Below are positions 40,884 to 54,194 of a DNA stretch of 64,000 nt, in pieces (position 1 is the stretch's first letter; every line of letters starts with the position of its first letter). Location: positions 489,001 to 553,000 of the forward strand of contig QPFY01000001.1 of assembly GCA_003665825.1 (NCBI GenBank). Direction: 5' to 3'. Source of the stretch: Microbotryum silenes-acaulis. Taxonomy: Eukaryota > Basidiomycota > Microbotryomycetes > Microbotryales > Microbotryaceae. The position numbers were made by a program, and so were the translations under genes. The notes beneath the pieces are model-generated. The model was not told where the DNA came from. It did no database searches and worked only from the letters and a program-made list of their open reading frames with translations.

Positions 40884-41446
40884 TGACAGGCGACGTCCGC
40901 AGGGATGACGTCGTCTACACGCGTTGGTGCGAGGGGGGGGATTTCAGGAAGTGTCGGCTGTTGCGGCGGCAGTTGACAGAGGAGCAACCGAGGAGGGGAG
41001 TCGGTCGAGAGGCTCGCAGGAAATCAAGTATAACGGACTTAATTCCCAAACGATCGACAAGAAGAGGAAGGGCAACAAAACAAGAAGAGCGGACCAAGCT
41101 CCCGGGGGAAGGTGGTAAGACTAAAAGGAAGGGACTGCTCCAGGCACAGAGGGGACTCAGCCAAATCAACCACTCCAAGAGGTCGCCTCAGGGGTAAAAA
41201 GGATTGCTCGCGGGAGCACCGGTAAAAACCCTGAAGCCGCGCCTCGGCTAACAAAAAGATAAAACAAACCAAAAGAAGATTGCGCTCTGGGCGCATCGAA
41301 CCCTCGACCACCGAGTGCGCGCCCACGCGCCTCACGCCTACGCCATCACGCCGACAATGCTTGAAACAAGGCAAGCATCCGGTCAAGTCAACTCTACCCG
41401 CATATAGCCTTGGGGGCTTCCTTCGAGTATTGCTGTCATCCTGACA
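40884..41446 (-). repeat. 3' LTR of Gypsy F1
   Basis: 563 bp, on plus TGACAGGCGACG to ATCCTGACA. The Gypsy F2 LTR (60247-60809) has the same length and differs at few positions. Confidence 0.9.
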
Positions 41447-41467
41447 CTGTCCCCCCCAGAAGGAAGT

Positions 41468-44400
41468 CTACCGTGCGATGAGGCGGCGGTTCGAGCGATC
41501 GAGGCGTGCAAAGTAGGCGTCGAGGACGGACGGATGGTCCAGGCGAAGGGACTGCTCCGACATCCAAGTATCGTCGGTGTCGTTACGGCCTACCCATCGA
41601 ACCAAGAACGAACGAGCGCCCCGAGCGTTCCGCCGATCGCGAACAATCCGTTCCGGAATCGCAGAGTTGTCGGCCGCGTCGGCTACATCTTCGACAAAAA
41701 GAACTGCGGGGTCACGCCCAGGGAACCTTTCAGCATCATTCTCAATGTAAGGCCGAAGGAGTCGAGCATGGAAGCGATTGTGCACTCGCGACATCGCTGG
41801 AGGGAGCTCGAGGTCGTAGCTGGATGTTGCCGGAATTGCCGCTCGAATACGGAAAGGGCCGATGTAGCGCGGCAACAACTTCGACTTCATCCCTTCAGGA
41901 ACTGCCAGATTCTTTGTCGAAAGGTAGACGTAACTGCCGGTCCGAAAGGCGGGGTCATCCGGGTGTCGACGCTTGTTGGCCTGATATGACTGGTCGAGGC
42001 GTGCTCCAATGATCGCATCCGTCACATCGAGGTTCCGTAATTGTCGGATCCGAGCAAACGCTTCCGCACGAGGGACATCCGAAACAGGCCAGGAATCGGT
42101 GGGCCATTGTCGAGGAAGGTAGCCGTAGGTCGCCTCAAAAGCCGACAGAGACGTGGACACAGCAACAGAAGAGTTAAGAGCGAACTCAGCTTCAACAAGA
42201 CGAGATGCCCAAGCCTCGTGGTTTGACGACACCATGATCCGCAGCGTTTGGGTGACCATCTTGATCCGATTCTCGCTCGATCCGTCCGTCTCGGGGTGTG
42301 CCGCGGTTGACATTCGCAAGACGGCGCCAACCTTTGCCTGCAATGCCCGCCAAAACTGCGAGGTGAACTTGGGATCGCGGTCGGAAACGATGGCGGAAGG
42401 CGTCCCATGCAGTCGAAAGATAGTGGCGTAGTACTTGTCGGCAACGAGCTCAGAGTCGGCGTCGGCTGGGAGGGGAATTAGGTGGACCATTTTTCCCCAA
42501 GTGTCAGTGACCACCATGATTTGAGCGACCATCATTCCTTCGCACTCGACCGGAGGCAGTCCTGTCATGAAGTCGATCGCCACTTGTTCCCAAGGACCCG
42601 AAGGGATCGGCATCGGATGCAGTCGGCCATAGGGGACTTGAGTGGATGCCTTGCCTCGGGCACAGTCTTCGCATGAACGGCAGAACTCGGCGCAATCGGC
42701 AGACATGGACGACCACCAGTACAAAGGACGTATGGCGGCCAAGGTGATGCGATGTCCAGCGTGCCCGACGCTCCGATGAATCTCCGAAAGCACGAGCTCG
42801 CGCAGCGAAGGGACCTTGTCGGAGTTGACGACGCCGGTAGCAAGACCACGAGGCACAAACAGGGAAAGAGACTCATCTGGATGTACACGCAAGATCCTCC
42901 CTTCCTCGGTCACCCGAAACATAGGCCATGATATCGGGTCGGTAATGATGACCTGGGCTTGCGAATCGTTGGCGTATGCTCGGATGATGGTGTCGAGGAA
43001 GGGTTGGGGCAGTGGATCAGGCGGCCGATGGACTACAGGGGCTTCATTGACCTCATCGGTGGCGACTCCCAACAAATCGAGTTCGTCGGCGTCGGCATCG
43101 ACCGGAATGGGCGGGTCGTTGGCGGGGGCCGCAGCGATAGCGTGAACTCGATTGACAGCGATGGGAGGGGAGAGGGGGCCGGTAGACAAGTCGACAGCGT
43201 CCATTATGTTCTCGGCGAGGTGATGGGAACCGGGAGAGCCTGCATTGTAACCGTGTCCCCAGGGCCCGAAGGCACAATCAACAGCCGGCAACCGATCGTG
43301 CGAAGGTGAGGTGTAAGGACGTTCCTCGAGGAGGCTCTCACCGGGCGTAGTGAACTCGTGGCATTCTTCCTTCAAGAACAAATTCCCTAATTCCTGTCCA
43401 TTCACGTCCTCGTCTTGCGATTCCTCCTTGAACGCGTAGTATCCGGGAGAACCTGCCTCACCATCCTGGCCTTGGGGCCCGAGGGCAAAATCAACAGGAG
43501 GCAACCGATCGGGAGATGGTGAGGTGGGAGGACGTTCCTCGGGGAGGCTCTCACCGGGTGTAGTGAATTCGTGGCGTTCTCCATCAAAGAACATGTCCTC
43601 CAACTCATTCTCCTTGACCTGATCCTCGTGTGAACCCTCCTTGACCTCCCACAGACGCGACAACGAATCGGCTAAGGAATTGTTTTTGCCCGCGATGAAT
43701 TCGAATTCGAAGTCGAAACGGCTGAGTTCGAGACACATGCGGATGTGCCGAGGCGTCTGGCGCAGTTTTTGGGTTTTTATCGTGCGAAGGGCCTGATGGT
43801 CGGTGACGATGACAAAGGGATAACCGATCAAGTGCTGCTCGAACGCCCGACACGCCGAGACGACAGCCAAGAACTCTTTATCAGTGACATGATAGTTGAG
43901 CTGAGCGCCGTTGAACTTAGCGGAAAAGAATCGCGTAGGAACGGCCTGCGAACGGGTGGGACCGGACGCCAGACAAGCGCCAATGCCAACCCGACTGGCA
44001 TCCGTGAACAGGTACATCTTGTGCTCGCCCGAGGTGACCTTGGCGCCATCGATCGGTCGTAGGGTGGCGGGCACCAGGGACTTGACGGTATCGAAAGCCT
44101 GCTGTTCTCGCTCGTTCCAACGCCACGACGTCGATTGCGCCAACAACGCGGTGATTGGCTCCAAGATCGTCGAGAGGTGCGATAGGTGATCTCGCATCCA
44201 ATTGACGGTGCCGAGGAAACGCTGGATGTCGCACTTGTTGCAAGGCATCGGCCACTGACGGATACGCGCCCACTTGGCGGGGTCGACTTCGATGCCGTCG
44301 TCGGAGATGATGGTGCCCAAGGAATCCAACGACTTTGAGAACCACTCGGATTTCTTGGATCCTAAGTAGAACCGGTAGTGTCTCAAGGTCATCAGCAGGA

Positions 44401-45315
44401 TCTTGATGTGTCTCAAGTGCGCGCGACGGGTATCGGAATGGACGTGAACATCGTCGAAAAAGATCTTGGCGAACGAGAGACACGGTTGGAACATCGCCGA
44501 GGTCAAGAGGTTAAGGGTATTGGGCGCATTGGTGTCACCAAACTGCATGACCCGCGACATGTACGTGCCTGTCACCGTTGCGAAGCCGGTGCGATCGACG
44601 TGCTCCGGTATGACCCGAACCTGCTCAAATGCCGCGGCCACGTCGAATTTGGACCGATAGCGCGATCGAGCCACCTCGTATCGAACATTGGTCATGTCCG
44701 GGATGGGCGAAAAACGCTTGGCGGTGTTGCTGTTGCGCGCGCGGAGGTCGATCACGAAACGAGCCGTCTGGGAGTTCTTCTTCGGAATCGCAAAGACCGG
44801 AGCCGCAGAATCGATCGGACCCGAAACCCAAAATCGACCACGAGTGTACTTAGCTGAGTGTTCCGCCCACTGGCTCCGATATTTGTCGGCAAGGGGGTAC
44901 ACCCGGGGCTTGACCTTTTCGGTGGGATCGATCAACGGGATCTCGTGGTTAACTGGCCGGTACGGTGGGAGTCGATCCATTGGTAGCGAATCTACGAACA
45001 CATCAGAAAATTTATCGAGTAAGGCAGACAATCGTGTTCGTGCTTCGGACTCAGACAAATCCTCGAGGGCCGGATCGTCAACGACGTCGAGCATCGGGTT
45101 GTGCGGCTCGAGGCCAATGATCTCGTCGTCGGGGAGCAACCCAGGGTGATTGCAGCCAAGGGCAGAACCGGATAAGATAGGTGCTACGGTGACGGCTCGA
45201 TCCCATTCGTGCATACCCTGGGCGACGGGTTGCGAAGGCCCGGGGCGCGCGACGGTGAAGGCGCCCCAACCCACGAGCATGCCTGTGTCCTTAAGAAACG
45301 GCAGCCCCAAGATGG
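41468..45315 (-). CDS. Pol of Gypsy F1 (protease end to chromodomain)
   Basis: About 1,280 uninterrupted codons on minus. It starts at the Copia G1 junction with ILGLPFLKDTGM (end of the protease), then RT: VKPRVYPL, FAIPKKNSQTARFVIDLR, FDVAAAFEQ, catalytic FFDDVHVHS, QRFLGTVNWMRD; RNase H LFTDASRVGIGACL and IVTDHQAL; integrase zinc region GHAGHRITLAA, CEDCARGKA, core AIDFMTGL, IVSDRDPKFTSQFW, HPETDGSSENRIK; and a chromodomain IPERIVRDRRNARGARSFLV with RWVGRNDTDDTW after it. All catalytic residues look present. The open frame extends into the Copia G1 LTR on its antisense strand, which is accidental. Confidence 0.9.
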
Positions 45316-45535
45316 TGTGAGGAATCCACTCTCCACTCGGGTCAGGACTTAGGCGCGCGGAGCGAGCCGGGCGCATCGGCCCAGGACTTAGGCGCGCGCA
45401 GCGAGCCTGGCACATTGGCTCAGCCACGAGGCTCGCTGGCTGAGGACTTGGGGCGCGCGGCTCCCTTACTGTTAGATTCCTATTCATCACTCTTGGCTAT
45501 AACTACATCGCTGACGTAGTAGAGTTGATCGAATA
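45316..45535 (+). repeat. 5' LTR of Copia G1
   Basis: 220 bp, TGTGAGGAATCC to GATCGAATA. It holds two copies of a 39-bp unit beginning CAGGACTTAGGCGCGCGGAG (the second diverged), where the 3' LTR holds three; the length difference of 39 bp is exactly one unit. Confidence 0.9.
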
Positions 45536-45605
45536 GGTATGTTGAAATGAGATTCATCACTCTTGGCTATAACTACATCGCTGACGTAGTAGAGTTGATC
45601 GAATA
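45536..45605 (+). repeat. 70-bp duplicated LTR tail between LTR and primer site
   Basis: GGTATGTTGAAATGAGA, then a second copy of the last 52 bp of the LTR (TCATCACTCTTGG to GATCGAATA), followed by GGTTATAAGCCC. Copy G2 has the same structure (62568-62637); the G1 3' LTR has no such tail. Confidence 0.9.
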
Positions 45606-45617
45606 GGTTATAAGCCC
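45606..45617 (+). promoter_or_regulatory. Primer binding site of Copia G1
   Basis: GGTTATAAGCCC resembles the initiator tRNA-Met anticodon complement GGTTATGAGCCC, but has A for G opposite the first anticodon base. Copia H has the same variant. Confidence 0.65.
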
Positions 45618-45698
45618 ACGAGCTACCAGCCCCGCCGCTTGCAATTTTCCCTCGAGCCCAGCCACTCGAGCCGCCCCAGCACATCGCACCATCGCAGC

Positions 45699-48600
45699 AT
45701 GGACAGCTCCCCCGCCCCGCCTTCGCCCCCCAGGGACATCAGCTCCCCTGACCCTTCGATCAGCGTGCAAATCGCCACGCTACAGGCACAGCTTGCCGCT
45801 CTACAGGCCTCACAGCCCCCTGCCGCCGCCGCCGCCACCCCGCCCGTCACTGCCACGCAGGCAAACACCGCCACCGCATCAAAAGTCGTGTTCCCCAAGC
45901 ACGCCCGCCTTGACGGCCCTAAGTCGTTTACAAACTGGTTACGTCAACTCCGTCTCGCGCTTCCAAATCAAGCCCGTGGTTACGTTCTTGACGGTGTCAT
46001 TCCCCCGACGTGGACGGCCGACCAGCTTGCCGCCCGTGACGACGCCGCGCGTGAAATCATCGTTGGCTCGATCGACTCAGCCGACGTCTCAGCCACCCTC
46101 GACACCATCCCCAGCGACGACCTGTCGGCACCACGCATCTTCGCCGCACTCAAGGCTCGTTTCGCACCGGACGACGCCACTCGCACCCTCGAGTTGTGCG
46201 CCCGCCTTTGGGACTTCAGGAAGATGCCTGCCTCCGTCGAGGCGTACGACACGTGGCTCCGTGAATACATGTCGATCGCGCAGGAAATCCGCGACGCCAA
46301 AACCTCGCTCAACGACGTGCTCGCCACTCACATGCTCGCCATGGTCCCACCCTGCCTTGACAGCTTCCGACTCACGTTCACGGACGAGCAGCGCAACCAA
46401 CGCGACCTCCCGGAACTCACGACGCTGACGGACCGCATTCGCATCCAGCTTCGCTCGGCGGGACTCTCGTCATCGCACTCGGCCATGCTCGCCACCGCCT
46501 CCCCTTGTCCCGCCTGCCGCGCCCCCGGCCACCGTCTGCGCGACTGCACCTCACGGGCGACACACCCGCCCGCCGGCCCCTGCCGCCGCTGCCACAAGAA
46601 AGGTCACTGGGCCCTCGACTGCAAGCACCGGGGCGAACAGAAACACACCGGCGACGACAACCAGGACGACATGTCTCTCCCCGCCGCTCAACAGCCTAAC
46701 GTCGGCTATTTCGCCTCCTGCCTGTTCGCTCGCCGGCAACTCCCAACTGACGCCTTTGTAGTCGACTCGGGCGCCACGGCACACATGGTCGCCGATCGTT
46801 CTCTATTCACGGCTTATTGCCAGACGGCGCACACCAAGATCGGCGGCATTGCCTGCGGTATCACGGCCATCGGCATGGGGGACGTAGCGTTCGTTGCCAA
46901 GACCGGACATCCGATCACGCTGCGTGGCGTTCTGCACACGCCGGGCCTCCACGTCAACCTCCTTTCTGTCTCTCGCCTCTGCGACACCGACCGCGTTCGA
47001 CTCGCCTTCACCAGCGACGGCATCGACATCGCCAAGGACGGCCAGGCCATTGCTCACGGTACCAGGGTTAACGACGGTCTCTACCTTTTGGACGCGGATC
47101 ACACCAAGTGTCAGCAGCTTGCCCTTCTCTCGCGTTCTGAGTCTACCGTGCCCCTGCTTACCCTTCACCGCTGCCTCGGCCATCTTGCCCCATCCTCTAT
47201 ACAGAAGATGATCGCCGCAGGTTTGCTGGACGGGTTTGGGGCCGGGTACAGTGACAAAGACGTAGAGGAGTTTGTTTGCAATGCTTGCCTTGGTTCCAAA
47301 GGCCACCGTCTTCCTTTTCCCGACTCTGAGTCGCATTCCCCCGAGAGACTTGGCCTCGTGCACAGCGATGTCCTTTCGTTCCCCACTCCGTCCTTGACCG
47401 GGAAGCGCTACCTAGTCACATTTCTTGACGACCACTCTCGCAAACTCTGGGCATACGCGATCGATCACAAAAGCGACGTCTTCCCGACCTTCCAGACTTG
47501 GCTCGCCGAAGTGGAGTTAGAGACGAACGCGCGTTTAAAAACCCTTCGCACCGACAACGGCGGGGAGTACCGATCGAACGCATTCACGGAGTTCTGCAAG
47601 TCCAGGGGCATTCGTCGTCAATACTCTATTCCCTACACACCTCAGCAAAACGGTCGTGCCGAACGTGTCAATCTCTCCATTGTCGAGGGCATCCTCGCCC
47701 TCCTTGCTGACTCCCATCTGCCGGCCACCTTTTGGGATGAAGCGGCTGCGTACTTCGTTTATTGCAAAAACAGGTGCTCACACTCAGCTTTGGCCAAACA
47801 GACTCCAGAATCCGTTTGGAACGGCCAACGCACCACCACCACCGCCCTCCACCCGTTCGGCTGCGCGGCCTGGCTCACGGTCGCGCCGGACCTTCGCAGC
47901 AAGCTCGACCCCAAGGCCGCGCGCGTGATCTTCACCGGTTACGACCTCGTCTCCAAGGCTTTCCGTTTCTTCGACCATTCTACCAACAAGGTTGTGATTG
48001 GCCGAAATGCCACCTTCCTCGACGACGACTTCCCCGGCCTCCCAATCAACACGCCCGTCGATGCGGACAACACCGAACGCCAGTTCGTCATTCCCGCCGA
48101 CACGCCCGCCCCCGCCGTCAAGACGAGGACCCCACTAGTAAGGTTGGCGCACATGGACGTCTCATCCTCTCTTGATGATTCTGCCATGAGCGCCGTTGAC
48201 GTGGCCCCAGGGTACACTGGCGGATCCTTACTTAATTCTACAGATATCAGCCCCTCGCCGTCCCCGTCGCTTGTCCCGCTTTCGTCGTCCGCCACGTCCT
48301 CGGCCGGAGGACCGTCCCTCGATGACTCGGACGACCCGCTTGACCTCCTCAACTCCAACACCGCGGTTCGCCTCAACCTGATGGACGTACATCGATCCGA
48401 CGACGACACCCTGGTGACGCCCGCACCCGCCATTGCCCCCGCTGAACAGCCCTCCGATGACGACTCCCCTGATGAGATCGATTTCCTCTCTCGCCACCAC
48501 CGCGCCTTCATCGCCACAGACGACGACGACCCCACCCTCGACGCCATCGAGCCCGTCAAGTCGATTACTAGCGATCCTCAGACCTGGCGCGAAGCAATGT

Positions 48601-50417
48601 CCAGCGACGAGCACGACATCTGGGCTCAGGCTGCCGCCGCCGAGTTCACCGCCATGCGCGACGACTTCAAGGTGTTCACCATCGAGCCTCGATCCTCCGT
48701 ACCGCCGGGCGCCACTATCGTCACCTCCAAGTTCGTCTGGAAGACCAAACGCGACGCACGTGGCGAAGTCACGGGGCACAAGGCACGCCTTGTAGCGCAA
48801 GGTAACCGCCAACGCGACGGCATCGATTTCTTGGAGACTTTCGCACCCGTCGCCCGTTTCTCCTCCATTCGCTGCCTCCTTGCCCTCGCCGCTGCCAACG
48901 GTTACCACGTTCATCAGGCCGACATCGACAAGGCTTACCTCCACGGCGAGCTCGATCACGATATCTGGATGACGACGCCACGAGGTTTCGACTTCCCGAG
49001 CGATAAGATTCTCCGCCTGCGGCGCTCAATCTACGGTCTCAAGCAGGCCGGTCGCATCTGGAATCGCCACATTGACACATCACTCAGGAGTCTCGGGTAC
49101 AAGGCAACGGGCACTGATCACTGCATTTACTCTCACATTGATGATCAGCAACGGCCCCATTATATCGCCTTGTATGTCGACGATCTCCTCATTGTCAGCC
49201 CCGCCCTCGATGAGATCGAACGCGTCATCTCCGGCCTTGAACAGCGATACGGCGTCAAACGACTCGGCCCCGCGGAATACATCCTCGGCATCCAAATCCG
49301 CCGCCTGGACGACGGCTCCATTGCCCTATCCCAGGAACGCTACATCATGGACGTGCTCGCCCGGTTTCACTTCGACACCACGACACGCGGCGCTACGGTG
49401 CCAATGACGCCCGGCCTCTCGCTCACGGCAGTTCCGGGTCAGGGAACGGAGCGCATTCGATCGTGGTACCTACAAGCCATTGGCTCCCTCCTGTACATTT
49501 CCCTTGGCACTCGACCCGACATTGCCTTCGCCGTCTCGTACTTGTCCCGGTTCGCCAACAACCCTGGCCGCCGTCATTGGATTGCCGTCAAACACGTCCT
49601 TCGCTACCTTCGCGCCACGTACCGCGATGAGCTACTCTACGCCCGCGGTCCAGCCAAAGTTACGGGTGTGGTTGGTTATTCCGATGCGAACTGGGGTGCC
49701 TGCGTCGACACGTCCATCTCCACAATGGGCTTCGTCTTTTACTTGGCCGGCTCCGCCGTCTCTTGGTCATCGAAGCGTCAGACTCGGGTGGCGGATTCCA
49801 CCACTGATGCCGAATACCTCGCCTTGTCGCACGCTGGTAAGGAAGCGATTTACCTTACGCAACTCCTCTCCGAGCTCCACGTTCGCCCGATCGATGCAGC
49901 TCACATCTTCACCGACAACGAGGCCGCGGCCGCCATCGCTCACGACCCCGTTCGCACCTCCGGCACTCGACACATACGCCTCCGCGAGCATTTTGTCCGC
50001 GACATGGTCAACCGAGGCGATATCTCCCTCTCACACGTTGGCACAGCGGACATGGTTGCGGACCTATTCACCAAAGCGCTGGGTCCCAAGATTTTTGGTA
50101 TACATTGCTATGCTCTAGGCCTCCGGACGCGGCACCCACGGCTCAAGTCTACCTCGCGTTCGCGTGGGGGGGGGTGTGAGGAATCCACTCTCCACTCGGG
50201 TCAGGACTTAGGCGCGCGGAGCGAGCCGGGCGCATCGGCCCAGGGCTTAGGCGCGCGGAGCGAGCCGGGCGCATCGGCCCAGGACTTAGGCGCGCGCAGC
50301 GAGCCTGGCACATTGGCTCAGCCACGAGGCTCGCTGGCTGAGGACTTGGGGCGCGCGGCTCCCTTACTGTTAGATTCCTATTCATCACTCTTGGCTATAA
50401 CTACATCGCTGACGTAG
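45699..50417 (+). CDS. Gag-Pol polyprotein of Copia G1, intact
   Basis: About 1,572 codons from ATG ([11 protein letters not shown]) without interruption. Gag domain, then two zinc knuckles [14 protein letters not shown] and [14 protein letters not shown] (near residues 270 and 295), protease [11 protein letters not shown] (about 354), GAG-pre-integrase [12 protein letters not shown], integrase [57 protein letters not shown] (about 1160), RNase H YSDANWG and [11 protein letters not shown]. No stop follows RNase H. The frame runs through the poly-G tract (Gly-Gly-Gly) and into the 3' LTR, where the 39-bp units translate as three 13-residue repeats ([13 protein letters not shown] type). Confidence 0.95.
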   Translation: MDSSPAPPSPPRDISSPDPSISVQIATLQAQLAALQASQPPAAAAATPPVTATQANTATASKVVFPKHARLDGPKSFTNWLRQLRLALPNQARGYVLDGVIPPTWTADQLAARDDAAREIIVGSIDSADVSATLDTIPSDDLSAPRIFAALKARFAPDDATRTLELCARLWDFRKMPASVEAYDTWLREYMSIAQEIRDAKTSLNDVLATHMLAMVPPCLDSFRLTFTDEQRNQRDLPELTTLTDRIRIQLRSAGLSSSHSAMLATASPCPACRAPGHRLRDCTSRATHPPAGPCRRCHKKGHWALDCKHRGEQKHTGDDNQDDMSLPAAQQPNVGYFASCLFARRQLPTDAFVVDSGATAHMVADRSLFTAYCQTAHTKIGGIACGITAIGMGDVAFVAKTGHPITLRGVLHTPGLHVNLLSVSRLCDTDRVRLAFTSDGIDIAKDGQAIAHGTRVNDGLYLLDADHTKCQQLALLSRSESTVPLLTLHRCLGHLAPSSIQKMIAAGLLDGFGAGYSDKDVEEFVCNACLGSKGHRLPFPDSESHSPERLGLVHSDVLSFPTPSLTGKRYLVTFLDDHSRKLWAYAIDHKSDVFPTFQTWLAEVELETNARLKTLRTDNGGEYRSNAFTEFCKSRGIRRQYSIPYTPQQNGRAERVNLSIVEGILALLADSHLPATFWDEAAAYFVYCKNRCSHSALAKQTPESVWNGQRTTTTALHPFGCAAWLTVAPDLRSKLDPKAARVIFTGYDLVSKAFRFFDHSTNKVVIGRNATFLDDDFPGLPINTPVDADNTERQFVIPADTPAPAVKTRTPLVRLAHMDVSSSLDDSAMSAVDVAPGYTGGSLLNSTDISPSPSPSLVPLSSSATSSAGGPSLDDSDDPLDLLNSNTAVRLNLMDVHRSDDDTLVTPAPAIAPAEQPSDDDSPDEIDFLSRHHRAFIATDDDDPTLDAIEPVKSITSDPQTWREAMSSDEHDIWAQAAAAEFTAMRDDFKVFTIEPRSSVPPGATIVTSKFVWKTKRDARGEVTGHKARLVAQGNRQRDGIDFLETFAPVARFSSIRCLLALAAANGYHVHQADIDKAYLHGELDHDIWMTTPRGFDFPSDKILRLRRSIYGLKQAGRIWNRHIDTSLRSLGYKATGTDHCIYSHIDDQQRPHYIALYVDDLLIVSPALDEIERVISGLEQRYGVKRLGPAEYILGIQIRRLDDGSIALSQERYIMDVLARFHFDTTTRGATVPMTPGLSLTAVPGQGTERIRSWYLQAIGSLLYISLGTRPDIAFAVSYLSRFANNPGRRHWIAVKHVLRYLRATYRDELLYARGPAKVTGVVGYSDANWGACVDTSISTMGFVFYLAGSAVSWSSKRQTRVADSTTDAEYLALSHAGKEAIYLTQLLSELHVRPIDAAHIFTDNEAAAAIAHDPVRTSGTRHIRLREHFVRDMVNRGDISLSHVGTADMVADLFTKALGPKIFGIHCYALGLRTRHPRLKSTSRSRGGGCEESTLHSGQDLGARSEPGASAQGLGARSEPGASAQDLGARSEPGTLAQPRGSLAEDLGRAAPLLLDSYSSLLAITTSLT

Positions 50418-50433
50418 TAGAGTTGATCGAATA
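50175..50433 (+). repeat. 3' LTR of Copia G1
   Basis: 259 bp, same ends as the 5' LTR, three 39-bp units. The final bases GAATA meet the TSD GATGG. Confidence 0.9.
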
Positions 50434-52833
50434 GATGGCGTCGTACGCAGTTACACGGCAAACGAAGAACGGTCGCAAGCCGAGGTCGAGGGCGCCGGAC
50501 AAAAAGAAGGCGGTGGCAAACATGGCACATCGGTCGGACTTATCGTGGGTGCCGAGGCGCAAGTGCAGCGGCGCGGTCAAGCGAGCCGTCGCGAAGCTCG
50601 TGTCGGCCCGCACCACCTCCTGGTCCACCAAGTCCACCTCGGACCCAGAATCGATCAAACATCGCAAGACCCTTCCGGAAGGCAGCGTCCACGCGATGAC
50701 GTTGCGGGCGCGCGCAATGGCTGGCTCGACAGGTCGGTCGGGTTTGTCGATGTCGCTCAGGGACGCAGCGGACGCCAAGAGAGACACACCCGACGGTACA
50801 GGAATCTGGAGAGAGCTCACCGAAGCAGTCCTTTCCGCCTTGCGAGACGACACCACTTCCGGCCCCCAATAACGACACAAGCGCGACGCGGCATCAGCGT
50901 AAGACAAGACATCTTCCACCGCGTCAAACGCGATGTCAGCCCGGCTATCGTCGAAACGATGTCGATCTGCATCATTTGCCGGCACGGTTGGAGGTGAGCT
51001 ACTTGATGAAGTCTGAACTTCAAAAGAAGAAGAGGCGACGTCTTTCGCTCGTCCAACTAGGTCTGCGGGTGTGCCAGATCGGTGCGTCACTAAGGCGGAT
51101 GAGGAACTCGACGGTCGAGTCAAATCAGGCTCGAGGAGAAGGGGGAATCTCACCTGGGGGTCCTCAACGTCACCTGAGGCCGACGACCATTCGTCCTCGT
51201 CCATGTCGGCAAAGGTGATCGCTGATATTTGGACGGTCGAGGGGGATTGTCGCTCCGCTGTACAATGCTGCGAGAAATGGCCGGCTTGACCGCAATTAAA
51301 ACATGCCATGCTGGCGGGTACCCCACCCGATGCCGGCGAGAACCACGTCTTCCGATCCTTCCACAGGTGGGCCTGTTGCCATTTACCGGCGCGGTCCATC
51401 CATCGAGCTCGACGGATCTGGGTACGCTCGTCGTCGTTTGCCGTGGACGGGGCGGTGCGTGGCGTTTTCGCAATTGCTCCATAAGTCGCAGTACGAATCG
51501 GCGGGGTTGCCACTGATGTCGTGCTGGTGTCGTCGGCAATGGCGGCCCAGTCGGTAACCTCATCGAGGGACGGGACAGTTCGTCCGAACCTCCCTATAGT
51601 CACAAGTGAGTTATCCCGATATTCCCGTAGCATACCGGCCCGCACTTCCCGCTTAGCCCCATCACTCAGCGATTGATAAAAGGTGGTGGCGAGTTGAAGG
51701 GCCGAAAGGCTGAAGCTGGTGTTATTGTGCATAAACGCTCGGTACCGAGCACGCCATTCGCCCACATGGTCATAGGCGCGAGACGCAGACTGACGGCACC
51801 CGTAGAAATCCTGGGACACTCGGTCGGCAAAGCCGGGATCCGGCCAATGACGTCCTACTGCTGTCATCAGTGACGTCCAGCAATGAGGTCGCTCGTCCCG
51901 GACCGCATCCGTCATCGTATCAACGGCCCAGTCGTGCGGAGACTGACGGCGCTGGGGCGATGTTGAACGAACGAATAAAGTCGCCACGAGCTGGATGACC
52001 CGGTCGGTGGTCGAAATGTCGCAAAGTAGAGACAAGTACGACTTCCCAAATGTAGTGAAAGTGACCAACCTATCCGGGTTATCCCCGGTCCAGAGCCCTT
52101 CCCGGTCGGGTAATGTCCCTCTCCAACGAGAGCTGATCACCGCCGGGGAAGGGCCGTCCCTTTGTGCGCTGTAAGATTCCCCCCTACGGGTACGAGCAAG
52201 GGGGTCAGCGGTATTGCCTGAACGTCCCAAAAATGTGTGCGGGGGGACGTCCAGGGGGACCGATCTCACCGGCGTAAACTCCCCGGCCCGAGCTGCGGCT
52301 GGTTCAGAGAATCCGGCCCGCGCCACAGCTGGTTCAGGTGAGCTTTTCAGTAAACTCTCCACCAACTTCTCCAAGTGCTGAACGCGTTCCTCGGAGTCGA
52401 TACGACGTGCTTCGGATTCCTCGAGGCGGGTTTCGAGGGATGAGAGGGCGGTGGCGGTGTGGTACGCGTGTGGTGGCGGGGACTTAGGCGGTTTCGCGCG
52501 CCCGGGGTCTTCGTTGCGGAGAGGAGCGTCTCGATCATCGGCGGCGGCATGGGACATGTCGCGCTCGTCGGCCATGGCGATCTCGTGGCTCAACCGTCGG
52601 CGATTACGGGGCGAACGAAGACGAGCACGAGACGGTTGGCGGAAAGGGTAGGAAGGATAAACGCGTTCGTCGTCGGACTCTGTAAAGGAAGTCGGGAAGG
52701 ACAGCGACGCGTTCGTCGCGGACGAGTTCGGCAACGGAGAGGAGGCTGACGACTCAGGGTCAGAGAGTGGGTGTGAATGCTCGTCCAGGGCGGGGGACGA
52801 AGCGGTTGTAGAGGTACGGATCGTTGTCGGCAA
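50434..52833 (-). CDS. gag: Gag and protease start of Gypsy F1
   Basis: About 790 open codons on minus. Acidic Ser-rich N-terminus, a helical segment (LETRLEESEARRIDSEERVQ, a likely coiled coil), capsid-like region (AVGRHWPDPGFADRVSQDFY, ARYRAFMHNN), zinc knuckle CFNCGQAGHFSQHC, then protease CLIDSGSEVDLVD. The frame is cut in the protease by Copia G1 and continues at 45315. The frame is open to within 20 bp of the LTR and has no ATG at its very start; the first Met in frame is near 52580 (MADERDMSH), so the initiation site is uncertain. Confidence 0.85.
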
Positions 52834-52851
52834 TGCCGAACTTGAAAAAAG

Positions 52852-52892
52852 TGACAGGCGACGTCCGCAGGGATGACGTCGTCTACACGCGT
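52852..52892 (-). repeat. Remnant of the 5' LTR of Gypsy F1
   Basis: 41 bp matching the first 41 bp (plus orientation) of the 40884 LTR, TGACAGGCGACG to ACACGCGT, then cut by the LTR of Copia I. The expected remaining 520 bp are not found in the window. Confidence 0.85.
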
Positions 52893-54176
<1,284 letters not shown>

Positions 54177-54194
54177 CCCCCCCTACTTCGAGTA

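Larger units (their letters stand above)
45316..50433 (+). mobile_element. Copia G1: full-length Ty1/Copia element, TSD GATGG
   Basis: 5' LTR 45316-45535, 70-bp duplicated segment to 45605, primer site GGTTATAAGCCC, one gag-pol ORF, PPT of nine G (50166-50174), 3' LTR 50175-50433. TSD GATGG at 45311-45315 and 50434-50438 joins the two halves of Gypsy F1 exactly. Related copies: G2 (62309 on), G3 (59016-60246), and more distantly I (52893-53759). Confidence 0.95.
40884..52892 (-). mobile_element. Gypsy F1: chromodomain retrotransposon split by Copia G1
   Basis: Minus strand: remnant of 5' LTR 52852-52892, gag-protease 50434-52833, [Copia G1 45316-50433], rest of protease to chromodomain 41468-45315, PPT (seven G on minus, near 41451-41457), 3' LTR 40884-41446. 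LTR ends TGTCAGG and CCTGTCA. It inserted into the Copia H2 fragment. Its 5' LTR is cut after 41 bp by the Copia I LTR. Without Copia G1, the protein frame looks intact from gag to the end. Confidence 0.9.

Noticed and set aside
42000..43700. Possible bacterial or viral gene cluster suggested by dense open frames
   Set aside because: All frames are accounted for by Gypsy F1 Pol on minus and its shadows; no ribosome-binding sites, operon spacing or non-TE domains are present.
45316..45490. N-terminal extension [20 protein letters not shown] to the Gypsy F1 Pol frame, repeated at 50149-50388 and 62309-62522
   Set aside because: It is the antisense translation of the Copia G LTR that happens to be in frame with the interrupted Gypsy ORF; it recurs only because the LTR recurs.
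46817..47363. Overlapping frames on both strands within Copia G1 (and repeated in G2 and G3)
   Set aside because: They are shadows of the intact Gag-Pol frame in GC-rich DNA, without motifs of their own.
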